Shown piece by piece: positions 1 to 6,147 of a stretch of DNA of 6,383 nucleotides. Under the pieces are notes generated by a model. The model had not been told where the DNA came from and did no database searches. It saw only the letters and a list, made by a program, of their open reading frames with translations. Made by a program: the position numbers and the translations under genes. This stretch comes from Alphaproteobacteria bacterium (lineage in GTDB: Bacteria > Pseudomonadota > Alphaproteobacteria > Rs-D84), in NCBI GenBank assembly GCA_017642625.1, contig JAGCOQ010000069.1, forward strand, positions 1 to 6,383, in the 5' to 3' direction. How positions within the stretch are numbered: position 1 is the first letter of the stretch; each line of letters starts with the position of its first letter.

Positions 1-40
1 CCGCGGTTGTGCCGCGACGAATTTGTAAAACTCGTGACAT
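1..40 (-). CDS. 5' end of a gene with a phage tail-fibre-like (Mtd_N-like) N-terminus, partial
   Basis: Only the first 13 codons are in the window; they read MSRVLQIRRGTTA from an ATG at base 40, and the gene runs off the left edge. A good ribosome-binding site (AAAGGA, bases 52-47) lies 6 nt before this ATG and supports the start; another ATG at 47 is out of frame and overlaps the site. From memory of the family, the pattern 'lQIRRGTtA' is typical of the very start of the N-terminal domain found in phage tail fibres, major tropism determinant proteins and related appendage proteins, where it continues toward a Gly/Asp-rich 'vHDG' motif. That continuation lies outside the window, so the assignment rests on about ten residues. 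A promoter and a hairpin lie directly upstream, so the gene probably has its own transcript and is not simply read through from the 958-residue gene. That the gene exists is fairly sure; its function is tentative. Confidence 0.55.
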   Translation of the reverse strand, partial: MSRVLQIRRGTTA

Positions 41-46
41 AATTCA

Positions 47-52
47 TCCTTT
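47..52 (-). promoter_or_regulatory. Ribosome-binding site of the Mtd_N-like gene
   Basis: AAAGGA on the minus strand, 6 nt before the ATG at base 40. It selects that ATG over the one at base 47, which overlaps the site and is in another frame. Confidence 0.6.
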
Positions 53-70
53 GGTTAAATAAAAAGTGGA

Positions 71-98
71 AAGAAAAAGGCACCGATAAATCGGTGCC
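71..98 (-). terminator. Hairpin with T tract: terminator of the 958-residue gene or leader hairpin of the next gene
   Basis: On the minus strand this is a perfect 8-bp inverted repeat (GGCACCGA / TCGGTGCC, bases 98-91 and 86-79) with a 4-nt loop, followed at once by TTTTTCTT. This has the shape of a rho-independent terminator and lies 37 nt past the stop codon of the 958-residue gene. A promoter lies between that stop and the hairpin, so a transcript started there would carry the hairpin within its first few nucleotides. The hairpin could therefore act as a terminator for the upstream gene, an attenuator, or a 5' stabilising stem for the downstream mRNA. No T tract follows it on the plus strand, so it acts in one direction only. 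Confidence 0.75.
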
Positions 99-110
99 AA
101 AGTGTTGTAT

Positions 111-139
111 ATTATACCATAAATCGCACTTAAAATCAA
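111..139 (-). promoter_or_regulatory. Predicted sigma70-type promoter for the Mtd_N-like gene
   Basis: TTGATT (bases 139-134) and a perfect TATAAT (116-111) are separated by 17 bp on the minus strand. The -35 element overlaps the TGA stop of the 958-residue gene. The predicted transcript start, near base 104, is about six bases before the hairpin at 98-79, and the start codon at 40 would be preceded by a leader of roughly 64 nt. The match is by eye. A TATAAT can arise by chance in AT-rich DNA, but the spacing and position make it credible. Confidence 0.55.
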
Positions 140-3012
140 GCGGACATACTGTAGTTTGACATAAAGTCTATGATATATTGGGGGGATGTTTCGTTGAACT
201 TCTCTTGCTTTTTCTTCTTGGAACCTGGGGTCCAATTGTATGCGTGTCCCGAGTGGAACGTGCGACCTTTTTCCAACATATCCCAATACTTCACCAGATA
301 TTCAACCTTATTAAGGTGGTCTTTGTCCCAATTAGCAAGTTTTTTATCACGATCTGCTTTGGCTTTTTCAAGTGCCTTGATATTCTTTTGTGCATCACGG
401 AATCTTTGGACGGCATCTCGATTGTCTTCAAGATCTCTGTTTATTCTGTCATAATCTGCCATCGCCTTGGCATAAGCAGATCCATTCTGTTCAAAGTTCG
501 TGATAAAGTTGCCTAAATCTATGGACGACATCATTTCCAGATTATCCTTGGTCAAGTAAGGGTAACGTCCTTCGTATCCAAGGATGGCTTCATCAACACC
601 ACGTTTTTCCGTCAAAGATTGTTTCAATTCTTCCCTTTCTGATTCCAAATCTTGGGCGGGTGCATTTAAGTGCAACTGGGTTTTCAGACTCTGGATAACT
701 GGTTCCGCGTCTGAGAAAAAGTCCGGTTCTATTTCCGGCGTTGGCAGTGGTGCCGGTTGTGGTGTTTCGGTGCCCGCTTCGGCGTTGCCTGTTGCCGCTT
801 CTTCCTTCTGTGTTTTTTTTGCTTCTTCTATCTTTTTCTGTTTTTCTTGCAACGTTGTTTTCAGTGTTTCAACGATAGTTTCCGCATCTGCATTTCCTTC
901 GGCACGCAATTTACCTTTCAGTTTTTCAAGGGTTGTTTTAACTTCGTCATCATATACATTTGCACGCAACTTGGCTTCTAGCGTTTCAACAAGAGCTCTT
1001 TTTTCTGCAAGTTCTTTTTGCTGGCGCAATTTCTTATCTAATTTTGTTATAACACTCAACAAACGGTCACGTTTTTTTACCAACAGCAACAATTCTTTAT
1101 AGGTTTCGTCTTCTTCCTGTAATACTTGTAAATCAACAGATACGGTGGCTAAATTAGCACGCAAAGTTTCTTGGACGGTGCGTTCTTGTTCATTAACCGC
1201 GCCCTCTAGTTTTCCCTCATCTGATTCAACAATAGACAACTTGCTTAATGCATATTCTCTATCGGCTTTTGCTGCCTCTATACGCGTGTCTGCGTCGGCA
1301 TCCAAACTTGCTTTTTGTGCTTCAAATGCACCCTTGTCATTTTCAGGGGCGGATTTAAAGCGTTCGGACATAGTCTGTAATTTCTGACCGGCTCTATCTT
1401 TCTTGCCATGCTTATATGTGTGGTTAAACTTGCTGCCGGTCAAAGATATTGCATTAACAGGAACGGTCGCCACCAAAAATACGATTTTTACCGCAAATCT
1501 GATTCCTCCTTCCAATGCGGTCATAACCATTCTGACACCTTCATTCTTGTTCCATGACAGATTGGTATCGGAAAGCACGGCGGTTTTCTTCTGCGCACGC
1601 ATTGTATCCAACAATCTGCTGGTGATTAATCCGTATTTCATAACGGACAAAACTTCCATGGCAGTTTTTGCTTCTTCTATTTTATTCTGTTCGACCGCTG
1701 TGGAAATTAATTCGGCGATTAATTTTCGCATTTGACGACCGTTTTTCAATGCGCCACTGACGGTTTTTGACATTTCTGGATCGGAATTAAAGGTCTTTAA
1801 TGTATCAACCAGCCATTTGTAGTGTGCACTGGCGCCTTGGGATTCCTTTAAGATTTTGCCGACCATGCCGGATTTATCGCCTTTGCCACCATCTATTATT
1901 CCCTTGATGCCATCTTGTGGTTTTACGCCGGCCCTATCCAACGCATTGTAAATCTTGCGGGCTGGTTCTGAATAGAATAATCTGTCGCCTTTTAATTCGA
2001 AATATTTTGAGAAACAATTTTTATATGTGTCCGCTGTCCAGCGACGAATTTGCTGTCTGATTTTTAATTGTTCATCATGTTTTGGCACCAAATAGTTGGC
2101 AGAATCTGGTTTATCATAATCCAAACTGGTCTTAACACCCTCTATTGTGGAAGAAATGCGGGTGTCTTCGCTTTCTTTTGACTTGAACGCTTCAAATACT
2201 TTTTTGTCGTTATAAAGCGTGCTAAACAACACCTTGTATTGCGCTTTGAAATCGTTAAGTTTATCCTTGTTAACAACTGGAACTTTCCATCCTGTGCCGT
2301 CAATATCGGAAATAAGGCTGAAATTCGGGGCCTTTGTCAAATGGGCTTGTTCCATAAACTCGCGACGGCTGGTTGGATTTCTGGTGCTGCATGCTTCGGT
2401 GATTCTTTCTGCAAGCAACTGAATCTTTTGGCGGAACTTGTCGTTGGTGTTATATTTTTTCTTGTCAAGTCCGTCTATCAAGTCTTGATACTTAGTATCA
2501 GCATCTAAAATTCCATCCCAAAAACCGCCACGTTTAAACTGCAGATAACTTTTTGCGCTGGTTAATAAATCTTTTAATTCTTCGCATTGTTTTTCCGTTG
2601 CGGGTAATGCGGTAAATTGAGCCTGTTTGCCGGCAAAGACATCTTTCCAATCATCAATGAAATTCAGAACGCTTGTATTTCCAGCGTATGTGTTATTGTG
2701 TTTCTGTTCATCTGCTATTTTGTGATAGATTGCTTGAAACAGAAGATACAAGTATTCCAAATCTTCGTCGCTTAATTCGCTTATATCCGGCAAATCTTTC
2801 AGTTGATAATCAATACCGTTGGTATTGATGAATTTGCCATCGCGACCCTTTTTCAGCAACTTATCCGCCCAACCCTGTGTTGTTTTGTTCAAATCATGGT
2901 TGGTCAACAGATCTTCGAAGCGGGCCCATTGTTCCATATGATTCATGCGCAAATCATCCATGCGAAGCAATTTGAAATGCAATTCTAAGAAATCTTTAAG
3001 TGTCTGTGCCAT
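136..3012 (-). CDS. Large hypothetical protein (958 aa) with coiled coils and one hydrophobic segment
   Basis: I do not recognise this protein. It is read from the ATG at 3012 because a strong AAAGGAG lies 6 nt upstream; the open frame extends to 3126 but that extension crosses the promoter. There is no signal peptide. Residues 1-490 are mixed and charged, with aromatic-rich helices (for example around 84-100 and 320-345) and a Gly-rich stretch near 367-383. Residues 504-524 form the only strongly hydrophobic segment, a possible membrane helix or buried helix. Residues 560-740 are Glu/Lys/Ala/Leu-rich heptad-like sequence with loosely repeated LEKLKGKLRA-type units. A Pro/Thr/Glu linker covers about 743-765. 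A second charged coiled-coil region spans about 845-900, and a Lys-rich patch lies at 931-938. The layout recalls structural, scaffold or tape-measure-like proteins, and the neighbour across the 3' end looks phage-fibre-like, but this is inference. The frame is intact, with no frameshift. It has its own promoter and is divergent from the transporter gene. Confidence 0.9.
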   Translation of the reverse strand: MAQTLKDFLELHFKLLRMDDLRMNHMEQWARFEDLLTNHDLNKTTQGWADKLLKKGRDGKFINTNGIDYQLKDLPDISELSDEDLEYLYLLFQAIYHKIADEQKHNNTYAGNTSVLNFIDDWKDVFAGKQAQFTALPATEKQCEELKDLLTSAKSYLQFKRGGFWDGILDADTKYQDLIDGLDKKKYNTNDKFRQKIQLLAERITEACSTRNPTSRREFMEQAHLTKAPNFSLISDIDGTGWKVPVVNKDKLNDFKAQYKVLFSTLYNDKKVFEAFKSKESEDTRISSTIEGVKTSLDYDKPDSANYLVPKHDEQLKIRQQIRRWTADTYKNCFSKYFELKGDRLFYSEPARKIYNALDRAGVKPQDGIKGIIDGGKGDKSGMVGKILKESQGASAHYKWLVDTLKTFNSDPEMSKTVSGALKNGRQMRKLIAELISTAVEQNKIEEAKTAMEVLSVMKYGLITSRLLDTMRAQKKTAVLSDTNLSWNKNEGVRMVMTALEGGIRFAVKIVFLVATVPVNAISLTGSKFNHTYKHGKKDRAGQKLQTMSERFKSAPENDKGAFEAQKASLDADADTRIEAAKADREYALSKLSIVESDEGKLEGAVNEQERTVQETLRANLATVSVDLQVLQEEDETYKELLLLVKKRDRLLSVITKLDKKLRQQKELAEKRALVETLEAKLRANVYDDEVKTTLEKLKGKLRAEGNADAETIVETLKTTLQEKQKKIEEAKKTQKEEAATGNAEAGTETPQPAPLPTPEIEPDFFSDAEPVIQSLKTQLHLNAPAQDLESEREELKQSLTEKRGVDEAILGYEGRYPYLTKDNLEMMSSIDLGNFITNFEQNGSAYAKAMADYDRINRDLEDNRDAVQRFRDAQKNIKALEKAKADRDKKLANWDKDHLNKVEYLVKYWDMLEKGRTFHSGHAYNWTPGSKKKKQEKFNETSPQYIIDFMSNYSMSA

Positions 3013-3018
3013 GGTCAA

Positions 3019-3025
3019 CTCCTTT
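3019..3025 (-). promoter_or_regulatory. Ribosome-binding site setting the start of the 958-residue protein
   Basis: AAAGGAG on the minus strand, 6 nt before the ATG at 3012. It favours MAQTLKDF as the true N-terminus over the in-frame ATGs at 3051 and further upstream, which lie at or before the predicted transcript start. Confidence 0.85.
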
Positions 3026-3054
3026 GGTCTGTTCCCTTTCCCCCCTGACATTAT

Positions 3055-3083
3055 ATTATAGTGCATTTGGGGGCTTTTTTCAA
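3055..3083 (-). promoter_or_regulatory. Near-consensus sigma70-type promoter of the 958-residue gene
   Basis: TTGAAA (bases 3083-3078), a 17-bp spacer and TATAAT (3060-3055) on the minus strand. The predicted transcript start is near 3048, giving a leader of about 36 nt that contains a G-rich stretch and the AAAGGAG site. With a perfect -10, a 4/6 -35 and ideal spacing, it suggests strong basal expression. Confidence 0.75.
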
Positions 3084-3092
3084 CTTTTACAA

Positions 3093-3106
3093 TACCCAAT
3101 GGGGTA
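3093..3106. repeat. Small inverted repeat between the divergent promoters, possible operator
   Basis: TACCC-AATG-GGGTA: 5-bp arms around a 4-nt centre. It lies between the -35 element of the minus-strand promoter and the -10 of the plus-strand promoter, where a regulator could affect both genes. Arms this short can arise by chance, so it is only a candidate site. Confidence 0.25.
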
Positions 3107-3112
3107 ATTTTG

Positions 3113-3121
3113 TGATATAAT
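3113..3121 (+). promoter_or_regulatory. Extended -10 promoter of the MFS transporter gene
   Basis: TGATATAAT matches the extended -10 form TGnTATAAT exactly. No good -35 lies at 16-18 bp (TTTACA at 3086-3091 is 24 bp away), which is acceptable for an extended -10 site. The predicted start near 3128 gives a short leader of about 17 nt before the ATG at 3145. Confidence 0.55.
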
Positions 3122-3144
3122 TCCACCAGAGTTGTGGGTGGATT

Positions 3145-4386
3145 ATGAAGACAAGTGCATCATTACGCAAATTTTTACACTGTATTTATGGGTATGCGTT
3201 CTTTAATAAACTTCTGCTGATAAGCCCAGTTTATGCGGTGTTCATGCAGGATCATGGTATGTCCGATATGCAGTTGTCGGTGCTGTTTATACTGTTGTCT
3301 GTGGCGACGATTGGAACCCAGATACCTGCGACTTTATTGACTAATAAACTGGGGCAAAAAAATGCCGTTCTGTTTGGTCAGTTAATGAAGGGCATTGGTT
3401 GTGTCGTTTGGTTGTTATGGCCGACTTTTTGGGGATTTGCACTGGGTATGCTGTTGTGGGGCACAATGAGTGCATGCTATAACACTGCGTTCGAAGGTAT
3501 GATTTATGACGAATTGCGGGCGCGCCACCACAATAACATTTATGCACGTGTTTTGGGCGTGCGGTATAATATTCAGTCGGCGGGTGCTGGCTTGGCGGCG
3601 TTTGGTTCCCTGCTGATGTTCTTGGGGTATGAATGGATTACAATTGCGACGTTGGTGTCGCTGGCGTTGTCTATGCTTTGTATTGCGCGTGTCGATATAC
3701 GGTCGCGTGGAAATACAATGCTAAATCGTCAACGTCGCATCCGGACGGCAAAGTTGTTTAAAAACGCGTTTGGGATTTTCCGCGCAATGCCATGTATTTT
3801 CCTTATGATGATATTGTGTCAAATGATGGCGAATTTCTCTTATATTGATGAATATCTTAGCCCGATTGGACTTGAAATAGGGCTGCCGGTGGCGTGGGTC
3901 GGATTGATGCAGTTCTTTGTTTTAGGTTGTATGATGCTGGGGCAAACATTTGCGTATAAGTTTGCGCGGGTCAAAGATTGGGTTTTATACACAACTATAT
4001 GCGGGCTTGGTGTGTGTTTTATATTGTTTTCACTTAATTATTCGTTGTCGGGGTTGTGGTCGTTCGGGCTGGCATATGTGTTGGCGAATGGCTTGTTCGT
4101 GTTGCTGTATTCGCGATTCCAAGATTTTGTTCCGACAACACACCGGACGGTAATGCTGTCTATTTACAGTATGTCCGACAATATGATTTATATGCTGATG
4201 TGTCTTACCATGGGGCTTAGCGCGTCGCTGGGCAGTTGGCGATACAGTATGTTAACAATCGGCATGATTCAAATCGGAATAGGGCTGTGGGCGTTGCTGT
4301 TCATTAAAAACAGATGTGCCGTTGAAACAAAGGTGCGCAAAAACGCGATCAAGGCACCGCGCCAAATTGGATCTGATATCGTGTAA
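3145..4386 (+). CDS. MFS-type multidrug/solute transporter (413 aa)
   Basis: A polytopic inner-membrane protein of the usual length for the major facilitator superfamily (about 400 aa, 12 helices). Hydrophobic helices are visible near residues 12-33, 43-65, 75-92, 95-115, 143-162, 164-181, 213-231, 246-270, 279-297, 303-322, 335-360 and 367-387. The loop after helix 2 (NKLGQKNAVLFG, 67-78) is a degenerate MFS motif A. The stretch YARVLGVRYNIQSAGAGLAAFGS (from 133) resembles the helix 5 region of drug/H+ antiporter-like members, and THRTVMLSIYSM (332-343) matches their helix 10 'RATvLSL' region. The central loop (184-206) is Arg-rich, as expected for the cytoplasmic side, and the C-terminal tail is basic. 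The substrate cannot be read from the sequence. The start has only a weak GGTGGA ribosome-binding site 3 nt upstream. The gene is divergent from the 958-residue gene and appears monocistronic. Confidence 0.88.
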   Translation: MKTSASLRKFLHCIYGYAFFNKLLLISPVYAVFMQDHGMSDMQLSVLFILLSVATIGTQIPATLLTNKLGQKNAVLFGQLMKGIGCVVWLLWPTFWGFALGMLLWGTMSACYNTAFEGMIYDELRARHHNNIYARVLGVRYNIQSAGAGLAAFGSLLMFLGYEWITIATLVSLALSMLCIARVDIRSRGNTMLNRQRRIRTAKLFKNAFGIFRAMPCIFLMMILCQMMANFSYIDEYLSPIGLEIGLPVAWVGLMQFFVLGCMMLGQTFAYKFARVKDWVLYTTICGLGVCFILFSLNYSLSGLWSFGLAYVLANGLFVLLYSRFQDFVPTTHRTVMLSIYSMSDNMIYMLMCLTMGLSASLGSWRYSMLTIGMIQIGIGLWALLFIKNRCAVETKVRKNAIKAPRQIGSDIV

Positions 4387-4390
4387 ACCC

Positions 4391-4420
4391 GCATAAAAAA
4401 GTTTGTTTTTTGCATTTTTT
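4391..4420 (+). terminator. Weak AT-rich terminator candidate after the MFS gene
   Basis: GCA-T-AAAAA (4391-4399) can pair with TTTTT-TGC (4406-4413) with one bulged T, followed by ATTTTTT. It lies just after the TAA at 4384-4386. The stem is almost all A-T, so stability is low and function uncertain. Confidence 0.35.
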
Positions 4421-4506
4421 CTTGCATTTTGGATTTTATTGTGTCAAAATTGCGGACGCACCGCCGAAAATAAGCACAAAAGTGTAGTTTTTCGGGGGTA
4501 AGTTTT

Positions 4507-4582
4507 GGGACCATAGCTCAGTTGGTAGAGCAAATGACTTTTAATCATTGGGTCCAGGGTTCGAGTCCCTGTGGTCCCACCA
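4507..4582 (+). tRNA. tRNA-Lys (anticodon TTT)
   Basis: A complete 76-nt cloverleaf. Acceptor arm GGGACCA pairs with TGGTCCC; D stem GCTC/GAGC; anticodon stem AATGA/TCATT with loop CTTTTAA, placing TTT at 4540-4542; T stem CAGGG/CCCTG with loop TTCGAGT. Discriminator A is followed by an encoded CCA. All four stems pair fully, so it should be functional and decode AAA and AAG. No convincing promoter was found in the 120 bp upstream. A long terminator hairpin begins within the CCA. Confidence 0.97.
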
Positions 4583-4620
4583 CAAATAAAAAAGCGCCGT
4601 TGTGGCGTTTTTTTATTTGT
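4582..4620. terminator. Long terminator hairpin directly after tRNA-Lys, potentially bidirectional
   Basis: A 17-bp inverted repeat (4582-4598 and 4604-4620) with a 5-nt loop GTTGT; the only imperfection is one G-T pair. The core is GCGCC/GGCGT followed by seven T. The outer arms are A tract against T tract, so the same hairpin also gives a T run on the minus strand. The left arm includes the last A of the tRNA CCA, so termination is tightly coupled to the end of the tRNA. Confidence 0.88.
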
Positions 4621-4630
4621 GTCTTATCGC

Positions 4631-4658
4631 TTGACAATCTGATTTTTTGTATTATATT
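4631..4658 (+). promoter_or_regulatory. Sigma70-type promoter of the lipoprotein operon
   Basis: A perfect TTGACA (4631-4636), 16-bp spacer and TATATT (4653-4658). The predicted start near 4665 gives a leader of about 24 nt before the ATG at 4689. The promoter begins 10 bp after the tRNA terminator, so the operon is transcribed independently of the tRNA. Confidence 0.75.
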
Positions 4659-4676
4659 TATGGCATAAACAAAAAA

Positions 4677-4803
4677 CAGGAGAAACCTATGAAAAAAAGT
4701 ACAAGATTTTTGTTAGCAGCTGGCGCAACGCTTGCGGTGCTTGTTTCGGCAAGTTCTTGTGGGAATCGTCGTGCTGAAAAAGAAGCCGAAGCAGAACGCG
4801 CAC
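4677..4803 (+). repeat. Direct repeat copy 1: ribosome-binding site and signal-peptide module
   Basis: This segment matches 6021-6147 with about 8 differences in 127 bases, and 4719-4792 is identical for 74 nt to 6063-6136. It covers the ribosome-binding site, the signal peptide, the lipobox and the first Glu/Ala-rich residues. Similarity falls sharply right after it. Confidence 0.9.
4678..4682 (+). promoter_or_regulatory. Ribosome-binding site setting the start of the first lipoprotein
   Basis: AGGAG, 6 nt before the ATG at 4689. It rules out the in-frame ATG at 4647, which lies inside the promoter and would place 14 residues ahead of a perfect lipoprotein signal. Confidence 0.85.
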
Positions 4804-6017
4804 GTAAAGAGGCCGAGGCCAAGGCGCAGAAAGCGGCGGACGAAGCGGCCAAGACATTACAATTGCAATTAGATAAAGAAGGAAAAGCGGTATATGACCA
4901 AGCGCGTGATTCTGTACTGGCGGCTAATGGCTATAAAGATGTGTACAATCAGTTTTATAGCGCACAGGACAGTTTGTATAGGTTAGATAATTTATCCCAA
5001 AAAACGATTTTGTTTGAACATGTTGATACTTTGATTGCAAAGCAAGTGCGTCAAAGCGCTGAAGAAATTAAAAAGTATCTTGCCAAGTATCAAATCTTTA
5101 TTCAAGACAACGAAAAATTATTTAGCAAGGTAGAGGACGAATACCGTGATTATGTCCTTAATCGTTCAATAGTAAACAACCATGCCGAAGATTATGATGA
5201 ATCAGAAAAGGCAGATATGTTGAAATCACATTTCCCATATAACTTTATTGGTAATAGCGAAGGCAGAACCAACTATTATATTGTTGACTGGTATGATTCT
5301 GAATATGGTGAATCGCGTCAACAGGAAATAGAAAACGGTGTATTGAAGATTTTCGACAAGATGAATCTTGCATTGGACAAGGCTATTTTAGCCGAGATTA
5401 AAAAGTTTGCCGTTTATTATCCAGAGTTAGATATTGAAAAAAGTGGCATACCAGCACAGTATCTTAAATATTTGAAACCAAAAGATCCGCTGGATCTTTA
5501 TGACGGCGATAGGTTTGGAGATATGATGTTATGGCCAAAATTGGTGGTTCGGCGCAATATATCTGTGTATGATTCTAAATTGAAAGTTGACTTCTTTGGC
5601 GAAGAGGATGCAAAATATCAACTGGTTAAGGTCTCTGATGGGAAATGGCAGGTCGTTCGTACAGATAAAAATGGCCATGTAGAAAGAACACCTGTGTTTT
5701 CACACAATGTAGATTATGACTATTATATGTACAGTATTTATCAAAACGACCAGACAGAAGACTTTTTCCAGTTTGAACCGGGCGCAAACATGGGTGTTCG
5801 CATCACTGTTAACGAAGTTGTTTGGTCCAAAACAGGTAAAGATGACAGATATCCAGATCCAAAAGGACAAATTGCTGCTAAACGTGACTTGCTTGCAAAA
5901 GAAGTGGCTCGTTTGGAAGCTTTGAATGAACATATGAGTCAAATCAGTCACCAAGCGGACTCGGTTGCAAGAATCAAGCGACAGCAATATATGGCAAGAC
6001 GTTTTCATAAAAAATAA
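4689..6017 (+). CDS. Predicted lipoprotein with N- and C-terminal coiled coils (442 aa)
   Basis: Residues 1-24 form a lipoprotein signal: KK at 2-3, a hydrophobic core (FLLAAGATLAVLV) and the lipobox-like ASSC with Cys24 as the expected lipidated residue. No Asp follows the Cys, so by the classic enterobacterial rule it would go to the outer membrane. Residues 27-58 are a Glu/Ala/Lys/Arg-rich helix, likely a spacer coiled coil. Residues 68-131 contain ARDSVL, LSQK and VDTLIAK, shared with the next gene. The middle is charged and Tyr-rich with likely beta-strands around 284-375 (for example KWQVVRTD). Residues 393-436 form a C-terminal charged helix ending in basic residues. I recognise no domain and assign no function. 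The next paralogue starts 15 bp after the stop, so the two are probably cotranscribed. The start is fixed by the AGGAG site and the signal peptide. Confidence 0.92.
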   Translation: MKKSTRFLLAAGATLAVLVSASSCGNRRAEKEAEAERARKEAEAKAQKAADEAAKTLQLQLDKEGKAVYDQARDSVLAANGYKDVYNQFYSAQDSLYRLDNLSQKTILFEHVDTLIAKQVRQSAEEIKKYLAKYQIFIQDNEKLFSKVEDEYRDYVLNRSIVNNHAEDYDESEKADMLKSHFPYNFIGNSEGRTNYYIVDWYDSEYGESRQQEIENGVLKIFDKMNLALDKAILAEIKKFAVYYPELDIEKSGIPAQYLKYLKPKDPLDLYDGDRFGDMMLWPKLVVRRNISVYDSKLKVDFFGEEDAKYQLVKVSDGKWQVVRTDKNGHVERTPVFSHNVDYDYYMYSIYQNDQTEDFFQFEPGANMGVRITVNEVVWSKTGKDDRYPDPKGQIAAKRDLLAKEVARLEALNEHMSQISHQADSVARIKRQQYMARRFHKK

Positions 6018-6020
6018 ACG

Positions 6021-6147
6021 CAGAGGAAACCTATGAAAAAAAGTACAAAGTTTCTGTTAACGGCTGGCGCAACGCTTGCGGTGCTTGTTTCGGCAAGTTC
6101 TTGTGGGAATCGTCGTGCTGAAAAAGAAGCCGAAGCGGAACGCGCAC
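6021..6147 (+). repeat. Direct repeat copy 2: ribosome-binding site and signal-peptide module
   Basis: Second copy of the module at 4677-4803, with 6 of the 8 differences inside the coding part. Past 6147 the two genes diverge, and this copy lacks a stretch of the Ala/Glu-rich helix. Confidence 0.9.

Noticed and set aside
44..286. Minus-strand open frame of 80 codons overlapping the end of the 958-residue gene
   Set aside because: It lies in another frame of that gene, runs across the promoter and hairpin, and has no sensible composition or ribosome-binding site.
584..1102. Plus-strand open frame rich in Ser, Phe and Ala opposite the coiled-coil region
   Set aside because: It is the antisense of Glu/Lys/Ala-rich codons of the 958-residue gene, which commonly leaves such frames open. 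It has no convincing ribosome-binding site or recognisable protein features.
3013..3126. N-terminal extension of the 958-residue protein to ATGs at 3126 or 3051
   Set aside because: The 3126 ATG is upstream of the promoter, and the one at 3051 is only about four bases from the -10 element. The ATG at 3012 has an ideal AAAGGAG.
4452..4464. GCGG-N5-CCGC hairpin upstream of the tRNA as a terminator or promoter element
   Set aside because: Only 4 bp of stem with no T tract after it, and no well-spaced -35/-10 pair around it.
4269..4514. Minus-strand open frame spanning the end of the MFS gene and the region before the tRNA
   Set aside because: It is antisense to the transporter end and the T-rich terminator region, and it runs into the tRNA. 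No supporting signals were seen.
4507..4582. tRNA-Lys as an integration site for a mobile element
   Set aside because: I found no second copy of the tRNA 3' end and no integrase gene in the window.
4647..4688. Upstream in-frame ATG for the first lipoprotein
   Set aside because: It overlaps the -10 region, and the paralogue at 6033 starts at the equivalent of 4689 with the same signal peptide.
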